DNA of 64,000 bases from Variovorax ginsengisoli (lineage in GTDB: Bacteria; Pseudomonadota; Gammaproteobacteria; Burkholderiales; Burkholderiaceae_C). The notes beneath the pieces are model-generated. The model made no database searches. It was not told where the DNA came from and worked only from the letters and a program-made list of their open reading frames with translations. Position numbers and translations under genes: made by a program. Positions 42,738 to 51,288 of the stretch are shown piece by piece (the first letter of the stretch is position 1; every line of letters begins with the position of its first letter). The stretch is taken from positions 19,087-83,086 of the forward strand of contig NZ_JAUSRO010000021.1 in the NCBI RefSeq assembly GCF_030811835.1, in the 5' to 3' direction.

Positions 42738-44120
42738 ATGCTGTACTTCGACCACAACGCGACCACGCCGCCCGCACCAGCGGTGCTGGCGGCCATGCTG
42801 CCGGTGTTCTCCGACGTGTGGGCCAATCCCTCGTCGCAGCATGCGCCGGGGCAGGCCGCGAAGCGGACGCTGGGCGCGGCGCGGACCACGGTGGCACGCG
42901 CGCTCGGCTGCAAGCCGGCCGAAGTGATCTTCACCAGTGGCGCCACCGAATCCAATCACCTGGCCGTGCGCGGCCTGCGCGATGCGGCGCCGGTCGGGCG
43001 TCGCCGCGTGGTGTTCGGCAGTGTCGAGCATGCGGGCCATCTCAAGCTGGCGCGCGCGCTGTCGGATGCGGGTACGCCGGTGAGCTACCTGCCGGTGCAT
43101 GCCGACGGCACGCTCGACCTGCGCGCTGCTGGCGAGCTGATCGGCCCCGACGTGGCGCTGGTGTCGCTCATGGCCGCGAACAACGAGACGGGCGTGTGCA
43201 TGCCGGTCGCCGAGGTGGCGGCGCTGGCGCATGCTGCGGGGGCGCCGTTGCACGTCGACGCGACCCAGCTCATCGGCAAGCTGCCTTTCGACTTCGCGCG
43301 CTTCGGTGCCGACGCGGTCTCGCTGTCGGCCCACAAGTTCCACGGGCCGAAGGGTGTGGGCGCCTTGCTGCTGCGCCAGGGCGTGCCCTGGGCGCCGCAG
43401 ACGCGCGGCAGCCAGGAGCGCGCGCGCCGCGGTGGCACCGAGAACCTGCCGGGCATCGTTGGCCTGGCCGCGGCGCTGGACGCACTCGGCAGCGCGAGCG
43501 CCATGGTGGCCGAGGCCGAGCGCCTGGCCGCCCTGCGCGACGCGCTGGAGCGCGGGCTGGCGCAGGCGCTGCCGGCGTTGCACGTCTGGTCGCAGCACGC
43601 GCCGCGCCTGCCTGGAACCAGCTATCTGCGCATCGGCGACCTGCAAGCCGAAGTCGTGCTCAACCGGCTCGAGCGCCTGGGCATCGCCGCCTCGTCGGGT
43701 GCGGCCTGTTCGTCGGGCGGCAGCGAGCCTTCGCACGTGCTCAGTGCGATGGGTGTGCCGCGCGACGATGCCCTGTGTGCCGTGCGCCTGTCGCTCGGCC
43801 GCACGACCACGGCGCAGGACGTGGACTTCGTGGTGGCCATGCTGCCGCCGCTGCTCATGGCCTGTTCTCCCTTTTCCCCACCTCCGGAGCCGACGATGAA
43901 AGTGATGATTCGCAAAGACAGCAAGGGCGTGCTGACCGCCTACGTGCCCCGGAAAGACCTCGAGGAGCCCATCGTCTCGATGGCCGAGCCCGGCATGTGG
44001 GGCGGCCTGGTCACGCTGGGCAACGGCTGGCAGCTGGAGCTTCCGGCCATGGCCGTCGACACGCGGTTGCCCGTCACCGTCGAAGCCCGCCGCGTCGCCA
44101 CCGCCGGCGACGATGACTGA
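42738..44120 (+). CDS. nifS: Cysteine desulfurase NifS fused in frame to NifT
   Basis: One open frame of 460 codons. Residues 1-386 are NifS, the cysteine desulfurase that feeds sulfur to nif clusters: PLP lysine in SLSAHKFHGPKG and active cysteine in SSGAACSSGGSEPSHVL. Residues 387 to 460 are a complete NifT beginning MKVMIRKDSKGVLTAYV, linked by a short PPPEPT stretch and with no stop codon between them. An internal ATG with its own ribosome site (see the NifT entry) allows NifT to be made alone as well. I checked that the frame is open through 43860-43900. Confidence 0.9.
   Translation: MLYFDHNATTPPAPAVLAAMLPVFSDVWANPSSQHAPGQAAKRTLGAARTTVARALGCKPAEVIFTSGATESNHLAVRGLRDAAPVGRRRVVFGSVEHAGHLKLARALSDAGTPVSYLPVHADGTLDLRAAGELIGPDVALVSLMAANNETGVCMPVAEVAALAHAAGAPLHVDATQLIGKLPFDFARFGADAVSLSAHKFHGPKGVGALLLRQGVPWAPQTRGSQERARRGGTENLPGIVGLAAALDALGSASAMVAEAERLAALRDALERGLAQALPALHVWSQHAPRLPGTSYLRIGDLQAEVVLNRLERLGIAASSGAACSSGGSEPSHVLSAMGVPRDDALCAVRLSLGRTTTAQDVDFVVAMLPPLLMACSPFSPPPEPTMKVMIRKDSKGVLTAYVPRKDLEEPIVSMAEPGMWGGLVTLGNGWQLELPAMAVDTRLPVTVEARRVATAGDDD
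43896..44120 (+). CDS. nifT: NifT/FixU-type protein (internal start within the NifS frame)
   Basis: The NifT domain, 74 residues if made from ATG 43896: MKVMIRKDSKGVLTAYVPRKDLEEPIV, GMWGGLVTLGNGWQLELP and LPVTVEARRV, a full match to NifT. GGAG lies 6 bases before this ATG, so separate synthesis is likely. NifT usually follows nifK; here it stands behind nifS in the same frame. Its role is unknown and deletion in some species has no clear effect. Confidence 0.85.
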   Translation: MKVMIRKDSKGVLTAYVPRKDLEEPIVSMAEPGMWGGLVTLGNGWQLELPAMAVDTRLPVTVEARRVATAGDDD

Positions 44121-44135
44121 ACCGGAGCCGCTGCC

Positions 44136-44402
44136 ATGGCCCTGACATCCCAACATCTGCGAACCGCTGGCGAGATGGTCGGCACCGCGACCACGCTGCG
44201 CGAAGCGGTCGAACGCTGGCGCGCGCTGCACCCGGAGGTGCGCACCGTGCTGGTCGACGCGTTCGACATGCGCGACGAAACGCCCGCGTTGCGCCTGGGC
44301 GCGCGCAACGTCTACATGGCGGCCACCAACGGTCACTGCTGGCATGTGACGCAGCATCCCGAAGATGCGAGCGCGTTGATCCTCACGCAGGATGCGCCAT
44401 GA
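44136..44402 (+). CDS. Unrecognised nif-operon protein, 88 residues
   Basis: A small protein starting MALTSQHLRTAGEMVGTATTLREAVERWRALHPEVRTVLVDAFDMRDETPA and ending GHCWHVTQHPEDASALILTQ. I know no family for it. It lies 15 bp after the nifS-nifT frame and overlaps the next gene (ATGA), so it is translated with it. A role with the adjacent DegT-like protein is possible. Confidence 0.68.
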   Translation: MALTSQHLRTAGEMVGTATTLREAVERWRALHPEVRTVLVDAFDMRDETPALRLGARNVYMAATNGHCWHVTQHPEDASALILTQDAP

Positions 44403-45562
44403 TCGACATCGAAGTCATCGGGCTGGCCGAGCCCGAATGCGGCGAGCGCGAAATCGAGCTGGTCAACGCGGTGCTGCAGGCCGCGCGTTGGAGCGATGGA
44501 CCGATGCTCGAGTCCTTCGAGTGCGCCTTCGCCGGCTGGGTTGGCCGTGCGCATGCGGTCGCCGTGGGCAGCGGCACGCTGGGCACCTGGATCGCGTTGC
44601 GCGCCTTGGGCATCGGCCCTGGCGACGAGGTCGTGTGCGCCGCCCACACCTGGCACCAGGTGGCGCAGGCCATCACGCTGGCTGGTGCCACGCCGGTGTT
44701 CGCGGACATCGACTACTGGAGCGGCTGCCTGAGCGCCGAGAAGGCAGCGCTGAAGATCGGCCCGGCGACGCGCGCCATCCTCGCCGGCAACACCAACGGC
44801 CATCCCGCGGCCTGGGGTCCGCTGCGTGCGCTGGCCGATGCGCACGGCCTCAAGCTCATCGAAGACAGCACCGAGGCGCTGGGCTCGCGCTACAGGGGTC
44901 GCACGGTCGGCAGCTTCGGCGACGTGGCGGTGTTCGACTTCTCGCAGCCCTCGGCCCTGTGCACGGGGGAGGGCGGCATGCTGGTGACCGACGATGAGGA
45001 ACTGGCGCACGAGCTGCGCTACCTGCGCCAGCGCCGGCTGTCGGACCGCAGCTCGCTGTCGGTCGGCTCGCGCGTGCCGCTGCAGGCCGGAATGAGCGAG
45101 CTGACCGCAGCGCTGGGCCTGGCGCAACTGTCGGAGCTCGACGCGCGGCTGGCGTTGCGCAAGCAGGTCGAGGGCTGGTACCACGAGCAGATGCAGAGCT
45201 TCGAGGGCATCAAGCCACCGTACCTGGGCGACGACGTGGACGAGGTTCACTGGATGCTCTACGTCGTGCACCTGGGCAAGCGCTTCGGCCAGAGCGCACG
45301 CACCCAGATGATCGACGACCTGCGTTCCTGCGGCATCGAGACCGCCGCCTACAGCCACCCGCTGCACCGCCAGTTCTTCTACATGAACACGGGCGATGCG
45401 ATCGGCCGCAAACGCGGGCTGTTGCCGGACACCGACCGCATCGGCGACCGCGCGCTGGCGCTGCCACTGCACACCCAGCTCGATGCCGACCAGGTCCGAT
45501 ACATCGTCAAGACGCTCAAGGACACGGCCACGAACGTGGGTGCCGGCGCCGCAATCTATTGA
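44399..45562 (+). CDS. DegT/DnrJ/EryC1/StrS-type protein without the PLP lysine
   Basis: A 387-residue relative of the sugar aminotransferases: VGSGTLGTWIALRALGIGPGDEVVCAAHTW, KLIEDSTEALGSRYRGRTVGSFGDVAVFDF, then TGEGGMLVTDDEELAHELR. Family members carry a PLP-binding lysine five residues before GEGG; here it is Ser185 (SQPSALCTGEGG). So ordinary transamination looks impossible. It may be a pseudo-enzyme or a dehydratase-like variant. ATG 44399 overlaps the preceding stop. In a nif operon its substrate is unknown. Confidence 0.85.
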   Translation: MIDIEVIGLAEPECGEREIELVNAVLQAARWSDGPMLESFECAFAGWVGRAHAVAVGSGTLGTWIALRALGIGPGDEVVCAAHTWHQVAQAITLAGATPVFADIDYWSGCLSAEKAALKIGPATRAILAGNTNGHPAAWGPLRALADAHGLKLIEDSTEALGSRYRGRTVGSFGDVAVFDFSQPSALCTGEGGMLVTDDEELAHELRYLRQRRLSDRSSLSVGSRVPLQAGMSELTAALGLAQLSELDARLALRKQVEGWYHEQMQSFEGIKPPYLGDDVDEVHWMLYVVHLGKRFGQSARTQMIDDLRSCGIETAAYSHPLHRQFFYMNTGDAIGRKRGLLPDTDRIGDRALALPLHTQLDADQVRYIVKTLKDTATNVGAGAAIY

Positions 45563-45582
45563 TGACCACCGAGGATTCCTCC

Positions 45583-46428
45583 ATGACCGATCTGATCCGC
45601 GACATCGCCCATCGCCTCGATGCCGGCACCGTCATTCCCTACCTCGGCCCCGACATGCTTTCGCTTTGCGCCGAGCCGAAGGTGCCGGGCACCCCGACCG
45701 CGCTGGCAGAGATGATGACCACCAAGGTCAGCGTGCCGCACAAGATCCGCAAGCGGCTCACGCAGGCGGCGCAGTTCATCGAGAACTTCAAGCACCGCAA
45801 GTCGGTCGTGCACCTGATGAACGAGGCTTTCGCTTCGGTGCCGGCGCCGTCGGCGCTGCAGCTTGCGCTGGCGGGCAGCGGCGCCGGCCTGTGGGTCGAC
45901 ACCTGGTACGACGACAGCTTCGCCGTCGCGCTGGCGCAGGTGCGGCCGCAGGGCGACTGGGTGCAGATCCAGGGCCTGTCGCAATCCGAACACTTTGGCC
46001 GGTGGACCGGCGTCTACGGCGACGACGGCGAGTTCATGGCGGAGCTGCCGGCCGATGCAGGGCCCATCCTCTACAAGCCCATCGGCAGCCACGCGCCGGC
46101 CGGTAACTACCTCGTGTCGGACAGCGACTATGTCGAGGTGCTGACCGAGATCGACATCCAGACGCCGATTCCGGCAGCGGTGCAGGCCTGGCGGAGCGGC
46201 CGCAGCTTCCTGTTCATCGGCTGCCGCTTCGACGACCAGCTCACCCGCAGCTTCGCGCGCCAGATCATGAAGCGCTCGTCGGCGCTGCACTGGGCCGTTC
46301 TGCCCCACGAACCGACGCGCATGGAAGCGCGCTTTCTCGAAGAGCAGGGCATCGTGCGCATCCCGATGCCGCTGGCGCAGTTCGCCGACGAACTGACCGA
46401 AGCGCTGCAGGGCGCCGTCGCCGCCTGA
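45583..46428 (+). CDS. SIR2-like domain protein
   Basis: A 281-residue protein with a SIR2_2-type Rossmann fold: AGTVIPYLGPDMLSLCAEP at the N-terminus in place of the usual GAG-S loop, and SFLFIGCRFDDQLTRSF later. NAD(P) binding is likely; deacylase activity is not shown since the catalytic histidine is not obvious. SIR2-like domains also appear in NAD-depleting defence systems, but this gene sits squarely in the nif operon. ATG 45583 has GAGG 8 bases upstream; ATG 45562 overlaps the DegT stop and would add 7 residues. Confidence 0.78.
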   Translation: MTDLIRDIAHRLDAGTVIPYLGPDMLSLCAEPKVPGTPTALAEMMTTKVSVPHKIRKRLTQAAQFIENFKHRKSVVHLMNEAFASVPAPSALQLALAGSGAGLWVDTWYDDSFAVALAQVRPQGDWVQIQGLSQSEHFGRWTGVYGDDGEFMAELPADAGPILYKPIGSHAPAGNYLVSDSDYVEVLTEIDIQTPIPAAVQAWRSGRSFLFIGCRFDDQLTRSFARQIMKRSSALHWAVLPHEPTRMEARFLEEQGIVRIPMPLAQFADELTEALQGAVAA

Positions 46429-46480
46429 CGCCGTCCACCCATTCCTCTCCGTTCCTTTCAACCCCCACTGCGAGACAGCC

Positions 46481-46798
46481 ATGACCTCTACCACCGCCAC
46501 CAAGATCACCCTGACCGTCATGCCCGCGGGCACGGCCTACGAAGCTGAATCCGGCATCACCCTGCTCGAGGCCTTGAGCCGCAACGGCGTGATGAAACAT
46601 GAATGCGACAACGGCGGCAAGATCTGCCTCAACCTGTGCCACGTCTCGGTGCTTGAAGGCCGCAAGAGCCTGTCGAAGGTCCAGCGCACCGAGAACGAAC
46701 GGCTCGACCAGATCGTTGGCGTGGGCTCCAAGTCGCGCCTGGCCTGCCAGGCGGTGCTGGGCGAAGAAGCAGTCACCATCGAGCTGCCGACGCTGTAG
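46481..46798 (+). CDS. [2Fe-2S] ferredoxin with altered cysteine spacing
   Basis: A 105-residue plant- or adrenodoxin-type ferredoxin: MTSTTATKITLTVMPAGTAYEAESGITLLEALSRNGVMKHECDNGGKICLNLCHV and a final cysteine in SRLACQAVLG. The loop here is C-x6-C-x3-C rather than the usual C-x5-C-x2-C, so the cluster type needs checking. It lies between the SIR2-like and amine oxidase genes and may feed the latter with electrons. Confidence 0.88.
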   Translation: MTSTTATKITLTVMPAGTAYEAESGITLLEALSRNGVMKHECDNGGKICLNLCHVSVLEGRKSLSKVQRTENERLDQIVGVGSKSRLACQAVLGEEAVTIELPTL

Positions 46799-46800
46799 CC

Positions 46801-48426
46801 ATGACGGGCACCGTCGTGCCGATGCAGGTCGATGTGGCGATCGTCGGCGCCGGCCTGTGCGGGCTGGCGCTGGCGCGCACGTTGACGCAGCGCGGCTTGT
46901 CCGTGTGCGTGCTGGAGGCGCGCTCGCGCATGGGGGGCCGCGTGCTGACGCAGCGCTGTGCCGATACCGGCCAGGCGCTCGACCTCGGCCCGGCCTGGTT
47001 CTGGCCCGCCACCGAGCCTCGCATCGCAGCGCTGCTCGACGCGCTCGGCTTGGCCAGCGGGCCGCAACACGACCCCGGCGACGCGCTGTGGCTGACCGAC
47101 CCGAACCGGCAACCTGAACGTCGACTCGAGTCCGGCGGCGTGCATGCCGGCGCCCACCGCATCGACGGCGGGACGGATCGGCTGGTCACGGCGCTGGCGG
47201 CCGGACTGCCGGAGGGCTGTGTGCACACCGACACCGCCGTCCGCGGGGTGCGCGACCACGGCGCATTCCTCGAATTGCGGCTGGCGGCCGGGCCCTCGTT
47301 GCGCGCGAGGCGTGTCGTACTGGCCGTGCCGCCGCGCCTGGTGCGCGAACGCGTGCAGTTCGATCCGCCGCTGCCCGACACGGTCGCGCAGGCGCTGGAG
47401 GCCACGCCGACCTGGATGGCGACCCAGGCCAAGGTGCTCACCACCTTCGAACGGCCGTTCTGGCGCGCCGAAGGCCAGTCGGGCAATGCCTTCGTGCGAC
47501 ATGCGCAGGCGGTGCTGGGCGAGGTGTTCGATGCCAGCGACAAGTCTTCCGGCGCCATGGGGGCCGGGCCGGCGGGCGCGCTGGGCGGCTTCTTCGCACT
47601 CAATGCGGCACAGCGTCAAGACTTCCAGCGTGGCCTGCCGATGCTCATCGACAGCCAGCTCGCGCAACTCTTCGGCCCGCAGGCGCAGCATGGGCACCAG
47701 CATCGGCTCGACTGGGCCGAGGAGCCCTGGACCTGCAGCGCCACCGACCGGGCCTTCCTGCCCGAACCACCGCAGGCCGATCCCATGCTGCGGCGGCCGT
47801 TGTGGGGCGGTCGTCTCTTCATGGGCGGCAGCGAGACCGCGGCCCACGGCGCCGGCCACATGGAAGGCGCACTCGAGGCGGCCGACCGCATCGCCCGCGC
47901 GATCGGCGGGCAGGCCGTGGTGTCGAGCGGCTTGCCCGAACCCGCACGGCCCGCGTCGCGAAGCGAGGCGCTGGCCGCCTTCGCAGCCAGCGTCCAGGCG
48001 CAACGCCGTGCGGCGCCCGAGCGCTATCGCCTGCACCTGACGCGGCTGCTGTCGTCGCAGCAGGCCGAGCAGCTGACCCAGCGCGCGCTGCTCGCCACAG
48101 CCGACCAGGTCTACAGCGAGACGCTGGTGGGTCTCGATCGCCTGCTGCCGGCGCTCGATGCCGGCGACGCTGCCGCCGAGCGCGGCCGGCACGCGCTGAC
48201 AGCGACCCTGCTGGCGCCCTTCGACGGCTGGAACCAGGGGCTGCTCGATGCAGCGCTGGACTTCAACCGCACCTCGTGCGCGCTGTCGAACTTCCCGCTC
48301 GAGCACCGGCCCGACCCTGGAACGTTGCGCGCGGCCACGCTGGACCTGGCTGCCGCCTGGCGGGAGTTCGCGTTCGAACTCAACACCCGGTTGATGTCGG
48401 TCGTCGACAGCGTGGAGCGCACATGA
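46801..48426 (+). CDS. FAD-dependent amine-oxidase-like protein with a long C-terminal extension
   Basis: A 541-residue flavoprotein. The FAD-binding fold VDVAIVGAGLCGLALARTLTQRGLSVCVLEARSRMGGRV is at 10-48, and WGGRLFMGGSETAAHGAGHMEGALEAADR near 360 is the amine oxidase/phytoene desaturase C-terminal FAD motif. Residues from about 385 on form an extra helical domain I do not recognise (RLHLTRLLSSQQAEQLTQRALLATADQVYSETLVG). It starts 2 bp after the ferredoxin stop, and its end overlaps the next gene. Confidence 0.88.
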   Translation: MTGTVVPMQVDVAIVGAGLCGLALARTLTQRGLSVCVLEARSRMGGRVLTQRCADTGQALDLGPAWFWPATEPRIAALLDALGLASGPQHDPGDALWLTDPNRQPERRLESGGVHAGAHRIDGGTDRLVTALAAGLPEGCVHTDTAVRGVRDHGAFLELRLAAGPSLRARRVVLAVPPRLVRERVQFDPPLPDTVAQALEATPTWMATQAKVLTTFERPFWRAEGQSGNAFVRHAQAVLGEVFDASDKSSGAMGAGPAGALGGFFALNAAQRQDFQRGLPMLIDSQLAQLFGPQAQHGHQHRLDWAEEPWTCSATDRAFLPEPPQADPMLRRPLWGGRLFMGGSETAAHGAGHMEGALEAADRIARAIGGQAVVSSGLPEPARPASRSEALAAFAASVQAQRRAAPERYRLHLTRLLSSQQAEQLTQRALLATADQVYSETLVGLDRLLPALDAGDAAAERGRHALTATLLAPFDGWNQGLLDAALDFNRTSCALSNFPLEHRPDPGTLRAATLDLAAAWREFAFELNTRLMSVVDSVERT

Positions 48427-48809
48427 CGGCGTCGGGGCTCAATGGAGGGCACGTCTTCGGCAGCGCCTTGCTGGCGCTCATCGAGCAGGCAGGCACGGGC
48501 ATCGCCATCCTCGTGGAGGGGCTGGCGCGCGACGAGTTGCTGCGTTCGCGCCTGACGCGCGCCGAGGTGCTGCGGCAGCTGCACACGCTGGTCGACAGCG
48601 CGGGCCAAGTGCCGCCGACCCTGCGCGGCGAAATGCCCGAACTCGACTGGCCCGGTTGGGACGCGATGCGTGTCCAGCTCAGGGCCCCGCCGGGCGAGGC
48701 GCTCGACGAAGCACTGGGCTTTGCCTGCGAATCACTGGTCCCGGCCACCTTGCTGTGGTTGCGCGTCTACCAGAGGAGCCAGCCCGCGCTTTTTCGCATG
48801 GCGACGTGA
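48423..48809 (+). CDS. Small helical nif-operon protein (paralogue of the gene at 12827)
   Basis: A 128-residue all-alpha protein of unknown function and the last gene of the long nif run. LDWPGWDAMRVQL, EALGFACESLVPATLLWLRV and QPALFRM line up with the protein at 12827. No membrane, signal or catalytic motif is visible. Its ATG overlaps the amine oxidase stop (ATGA). The two relatives lie at the ends of two otherwise separate runs of nif genes, so each may be a partner of its own neighbours. Confidence 0.75.
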   Translation: MTASGLNGGHVFGSALLALIEQAGTGIAILVEGLARDELLRSRLTRAEVLRQLHTLVDSAGQVPPTLRGEMPELDWPGWDAMRVQLRAPPGEALDEALGFACESLVPATLLWLRVYQRSQPALFRMAT

Positions 48810-48878
48810 AGCCTATGAGGCTGCTTGGTGGCCCGCGTTTCAATAGAAGACTCGATGCACTGCCGTCTCTGCACGCGC

Positions 48879-48899
48879 AAAAAAGGCCCCGGAGGGCCC
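48879..48899 (-). terminator. Intrinsic terminator of the DUF2383 gene
   Basis: Minus strand: GGCCCTCCGGGGCC hairpin followed by TTTTTT, 23 bases past the stop of the gene at 48922. It also ends the nif region on this side. Confidence 0.85.
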
Positions 48900-48921
48900 T
48901 CTCCGGTCGCGCAGCGTCGAC

Positions 48922-49380
48922 TCAGTTCACCGCGCGTGCGGCGTTGCGCAGGTCGCGGATCTGGTCATGGTTCGTCTGTGCACCGGCGGCTTGCCGTTCG
49001 ATCACCGCACGGACGTCGGCCGGGAGGCCGTCTTCCTTGAGGGCCTTGCGGTAGCGTGCGATCGCCGTGTCTTCGCCCTTTTCGCAGGATTCCAGAATGG
49101 ACAGTTCGCTGTCGGCACCGACGGCGCCCTTGACCTGGACCCAGCCGCGATGCAGCGCGCCAGCGGCCGTGCCGCCAGACGCCGGCTCGCCACCGTATTG
49201 GACAATCAGCCCTTCGAGTTCGCGCCCTGCTTCGGCGCAGCCTTGGGCGCGTGCGGCGAAGAGTTGCTTGGCACCGGCAGTTTCCACCTGCTCGGCGCAG
49301 GTCTTGAAGCCGTATTCGCCGTCGCGTGCGTTTTCCAGCAGGTCGTTGAGGACGCTTACCACTTGCTTGTTGTCGGTCAT
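48922..49380 (-). CDS. DUF2383 (PA2169-family) four-helix-bundle protein
   Basis: A 152-residue ferritin-like bundle of the DUF2383 family: NKQVVSVLNDLLENARDGEYGFKTCAEQV, then SILESCEKGEDTAIARYRKALKEDGLP. Its function is poorly known; members are often induced in stress. It is transcribed away from the nif run and ends at a good terminator. It appears to be part of normal chromosome rather than nif. Confidence 0.85.
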   Translation of the reverse strand: MTDNKQVVSVLNDLLENARDGEYGFKTCAEQVETAGAKQLFAARAQGCAEAGRELEGLIVQYGGEPASGGTAAGALHRGWVQVKGAVGADSELSILESCEKGEDTAIARYRKALKEDGLPADVRAVIERQAAGAQTNHDQIRDLRNAARAVN

Positions 49381-49680
49381 AGTCTTTCCTTGTTGCCCGA
49401 AGGCATGGATGGATGAAAGGCTCCTCGGTGAAGAAGCTTGTCCGCAAGGGTCGACTGCCGAACTCGCATTGGCCGTCGTCGTATTCGCCTAGCGTCTGTC
49501 AGCGAGGGACGACGGCGGGCGTTGCGGGCGGTCCGACGGCTGGCCGCATGTAGGCCGGGACTTACCCATTGCGGGTGCGACGTCCGACGACGTCGATGAT
49601 TCAGCTTTCAAGGGATAACACCGATACAGAGGCTTGGATGTCGTTTCCTTTTCCTTCACCTCATTTCCAATCCAAGTCAC
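49381..49680. other. Divergent gap between DUF2383 and the chemoreceptor gene
   Basis: A 300-bp gap with no gene. Its right side holds a likely FliA promoter (49601-49627). Nothing else was recognised. Confidence 0.5.
49601..49627 (+). promoter_or_regulatory. Possible sigma-28 (FliA) promoter of the chemoreceptor gene
   Basis: TCAGCTTT, eleven bases, ACCGATAC, against the FliA pattern TAAAGTTT-N11-GCCGATAA: five of eight and six of eight matches with exact spacing. It precedes the methyl-accepting chemotaxis gene by 53 bases. Confidence 0.42.
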
Positions 49681-51240
49681 ATGAAACTCTCCAACCTGAA
49701 AGTCGCCACGCGCCTGGGCGTCGGCTTTGGCGCCGTGGTCCTGATGTTGGTCGCGATTGCGGCGATCGCGATCTCCCGCATCCATCTCATCAACAGCAGC
49801 GTCGATCTGATCCTGAAGGACCGCTTCGTCAAAGTGCAGCTTGCGACCGGCATACAGATGGAAATCGACACGCAGGCACGTCTGCTGCGCAACGCGCTCA
49901 TCGCCGATGACGCTGGCACCATCCAGGCCTATTTCGACCGTATCCATACCTCCATCGAGCGCAGCGACGCCCTGGTAACCCGGCTCAAGGCCATCAGCGT
50001 CGCACCCCAGGCGGTGGTGCTCGCCGACGAGCTCATTGCCAAGCAGGCCAGCTATGTCGATGCGCGCAACAAGTTCATCGCGCTGGTGAAGGATGGGCAG
50101 GACGAGGCGGCAGGCGCTTTCATCCTCAAGGACATGTCCGCGGTGCAGAGCGCCTTTTTCAGCGCCGTGGGTGCGATGGTCGACTTCCAGACCCAGCGCA
50201 TGAACGACGATGGCCAGGAGGCGCGTGACGCGGGGGATTCCGCGATCCGGATCACGTTGGGCATTGCCATGGCGGCCGCACTGGTTGCCATCGGATTGGC
50301 GATGCTGATCTCGCGCTCCATCACGCGTCCCCTGGCGCGGGCCGTGGTGGTGGCCGAAACCGTGGCCAGCGGCGACCTGCTGACCCGCATCGACAGCGAT
50401 GCCACTGACGAGACCGGCCAATTGCTGCGCGCACTCAAGGCGATGCAGGAGAGCCTGACCGACGTGGTCGGCAAGGTGCGGTCGGGCACCGACACCATTG
50501 CCACCGCCTCCAGCCAGATCGCCGCGGGCAACCAGGACCTGTCGTCGCGCACCGAGCAGCAGGCCAGCTCACTGGAGCAGACGGCCGCGTCGATGGAGGA
50601 GTTGACATCCACCGTCAAGCAGAACGCGGACAATGCGCGCCAGGCCAACCAGCTGGCCGTCTCGGCGTCGGATGTGGCGGTCAAGGGCGGCGCAGTGGTC
50701 GGCCAGGTGGTCACGACCATGGCGTCGATCGAGACGTCCTCGCGCAAGATCGTCGACATCATCAGCGTCATCGACAGCATCGCTTTCCAGACCAACATCC
50801 TTGCGCTCAACGCGGCGGTGGAGGCGGCGCGCGCTGGCGAGCAGGGCCGGGGCTTTGCGGTGGTGGCTTCGGAAGTGCGCAATCTGGCGCAGCGCTCGGC
50901 CGCCGCGGCCAAGGAGATCAAGGACCTGATCGACGACTCGGTCGGCAATGTCAGCGCCGGTACGCGGCTGGTCGAGCAGGCGGGTCAGACGATGGAAGAG
51001 ATCGTGGGCAGCGTCCAGCGCGTGACCGACATCATGGGCGAGATCACCGCGGCCAGCCAGGAGCAGACCACGGGCATCGAGCAGATCAACCAGGCGATCA
51101 CGCAGATGGACCAGGTCACCCAGCAGAATGCAGCGCTGGTCGAAGAGGCGGCTTCGGCGGCATCGTCGCTGCGCGAGCAGGCCCATACGCTGGTGTCGAC
51201 GGTGGCCGTCTTCAAGCTGCAGGGCGCACTGGCGATGTGA
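49681..51240 (+). CDS. Methyl-accepting chemotaxis protein
   Basis: A 519-residue chemoreceptor: short N-terminal cytoplasmic tail, first membrane span (about 12-32), a periplasmic four-helix ligand domain (40-190), second span (about 194-213), HAMP (SRSITRPLARAVVVAETVASGDLLTRI) and signalling domain with the hairpin tip IAFQTNILALNAAVEAARAGEQGRGFAVVASEVRNLAQR. It guides flagellar motility. The ligand is not known. Probably monocistronic. Confidence 0.95.
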   Translation: MKLSNLKVATRLGVGFGAVVLMLVAIAAIAISRIHLINSSVDLILKDRFVKVQLATGIQMEIDTQARLLRNALIADDAGTIQAYFDRIHTSIERSDALVTRLKAISVAPQAVVLADELIAKQASYVDARNKFIALVKDGQDEAAGAFILKDMSAVQSAFFSAVGAMVDFQTQRMNDDGQEARDAGDSAIRITLGIAMAAALVAIGLAMLISRSITRPLARAVVVAETVASGDLLTRIDSDATDETGQLLRALKAMQESLTDVVGKVRSGTDTIATASSQIAAGNQDLSSRTEQQASSLEQTAASMEELTSTVKQNADNARQANQLAVSASDVAVKGGAVVGQVVTTMASIETSSRKIVDIISVIDSIAFQTNILALNAAVEAARAGEQGRGFAVVASEVRNLAQRSAAAAKEIKDLIDDSVGNVSAGTRLVEQAGQTMEEIVGSVQRVTDIMGEITAASQEQTTGIEQINQAITQMDQVTQQNAALVEEAASAASSLREQAHTLVSTVAVFKLQGALAM

Positions 51241-51288
51241 CGCCACGCTGCGGCGCCCTTTTATGGAGCGCGCAGCATGCGAATCTGC

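Noticed and set aside
45583..46428. SIR2-like gene as part of a phage defence island
   Set aside because: All neighbours are nif or cofactor genes, coupled by overlap, and no other defence gene, integrase or effector was seen.
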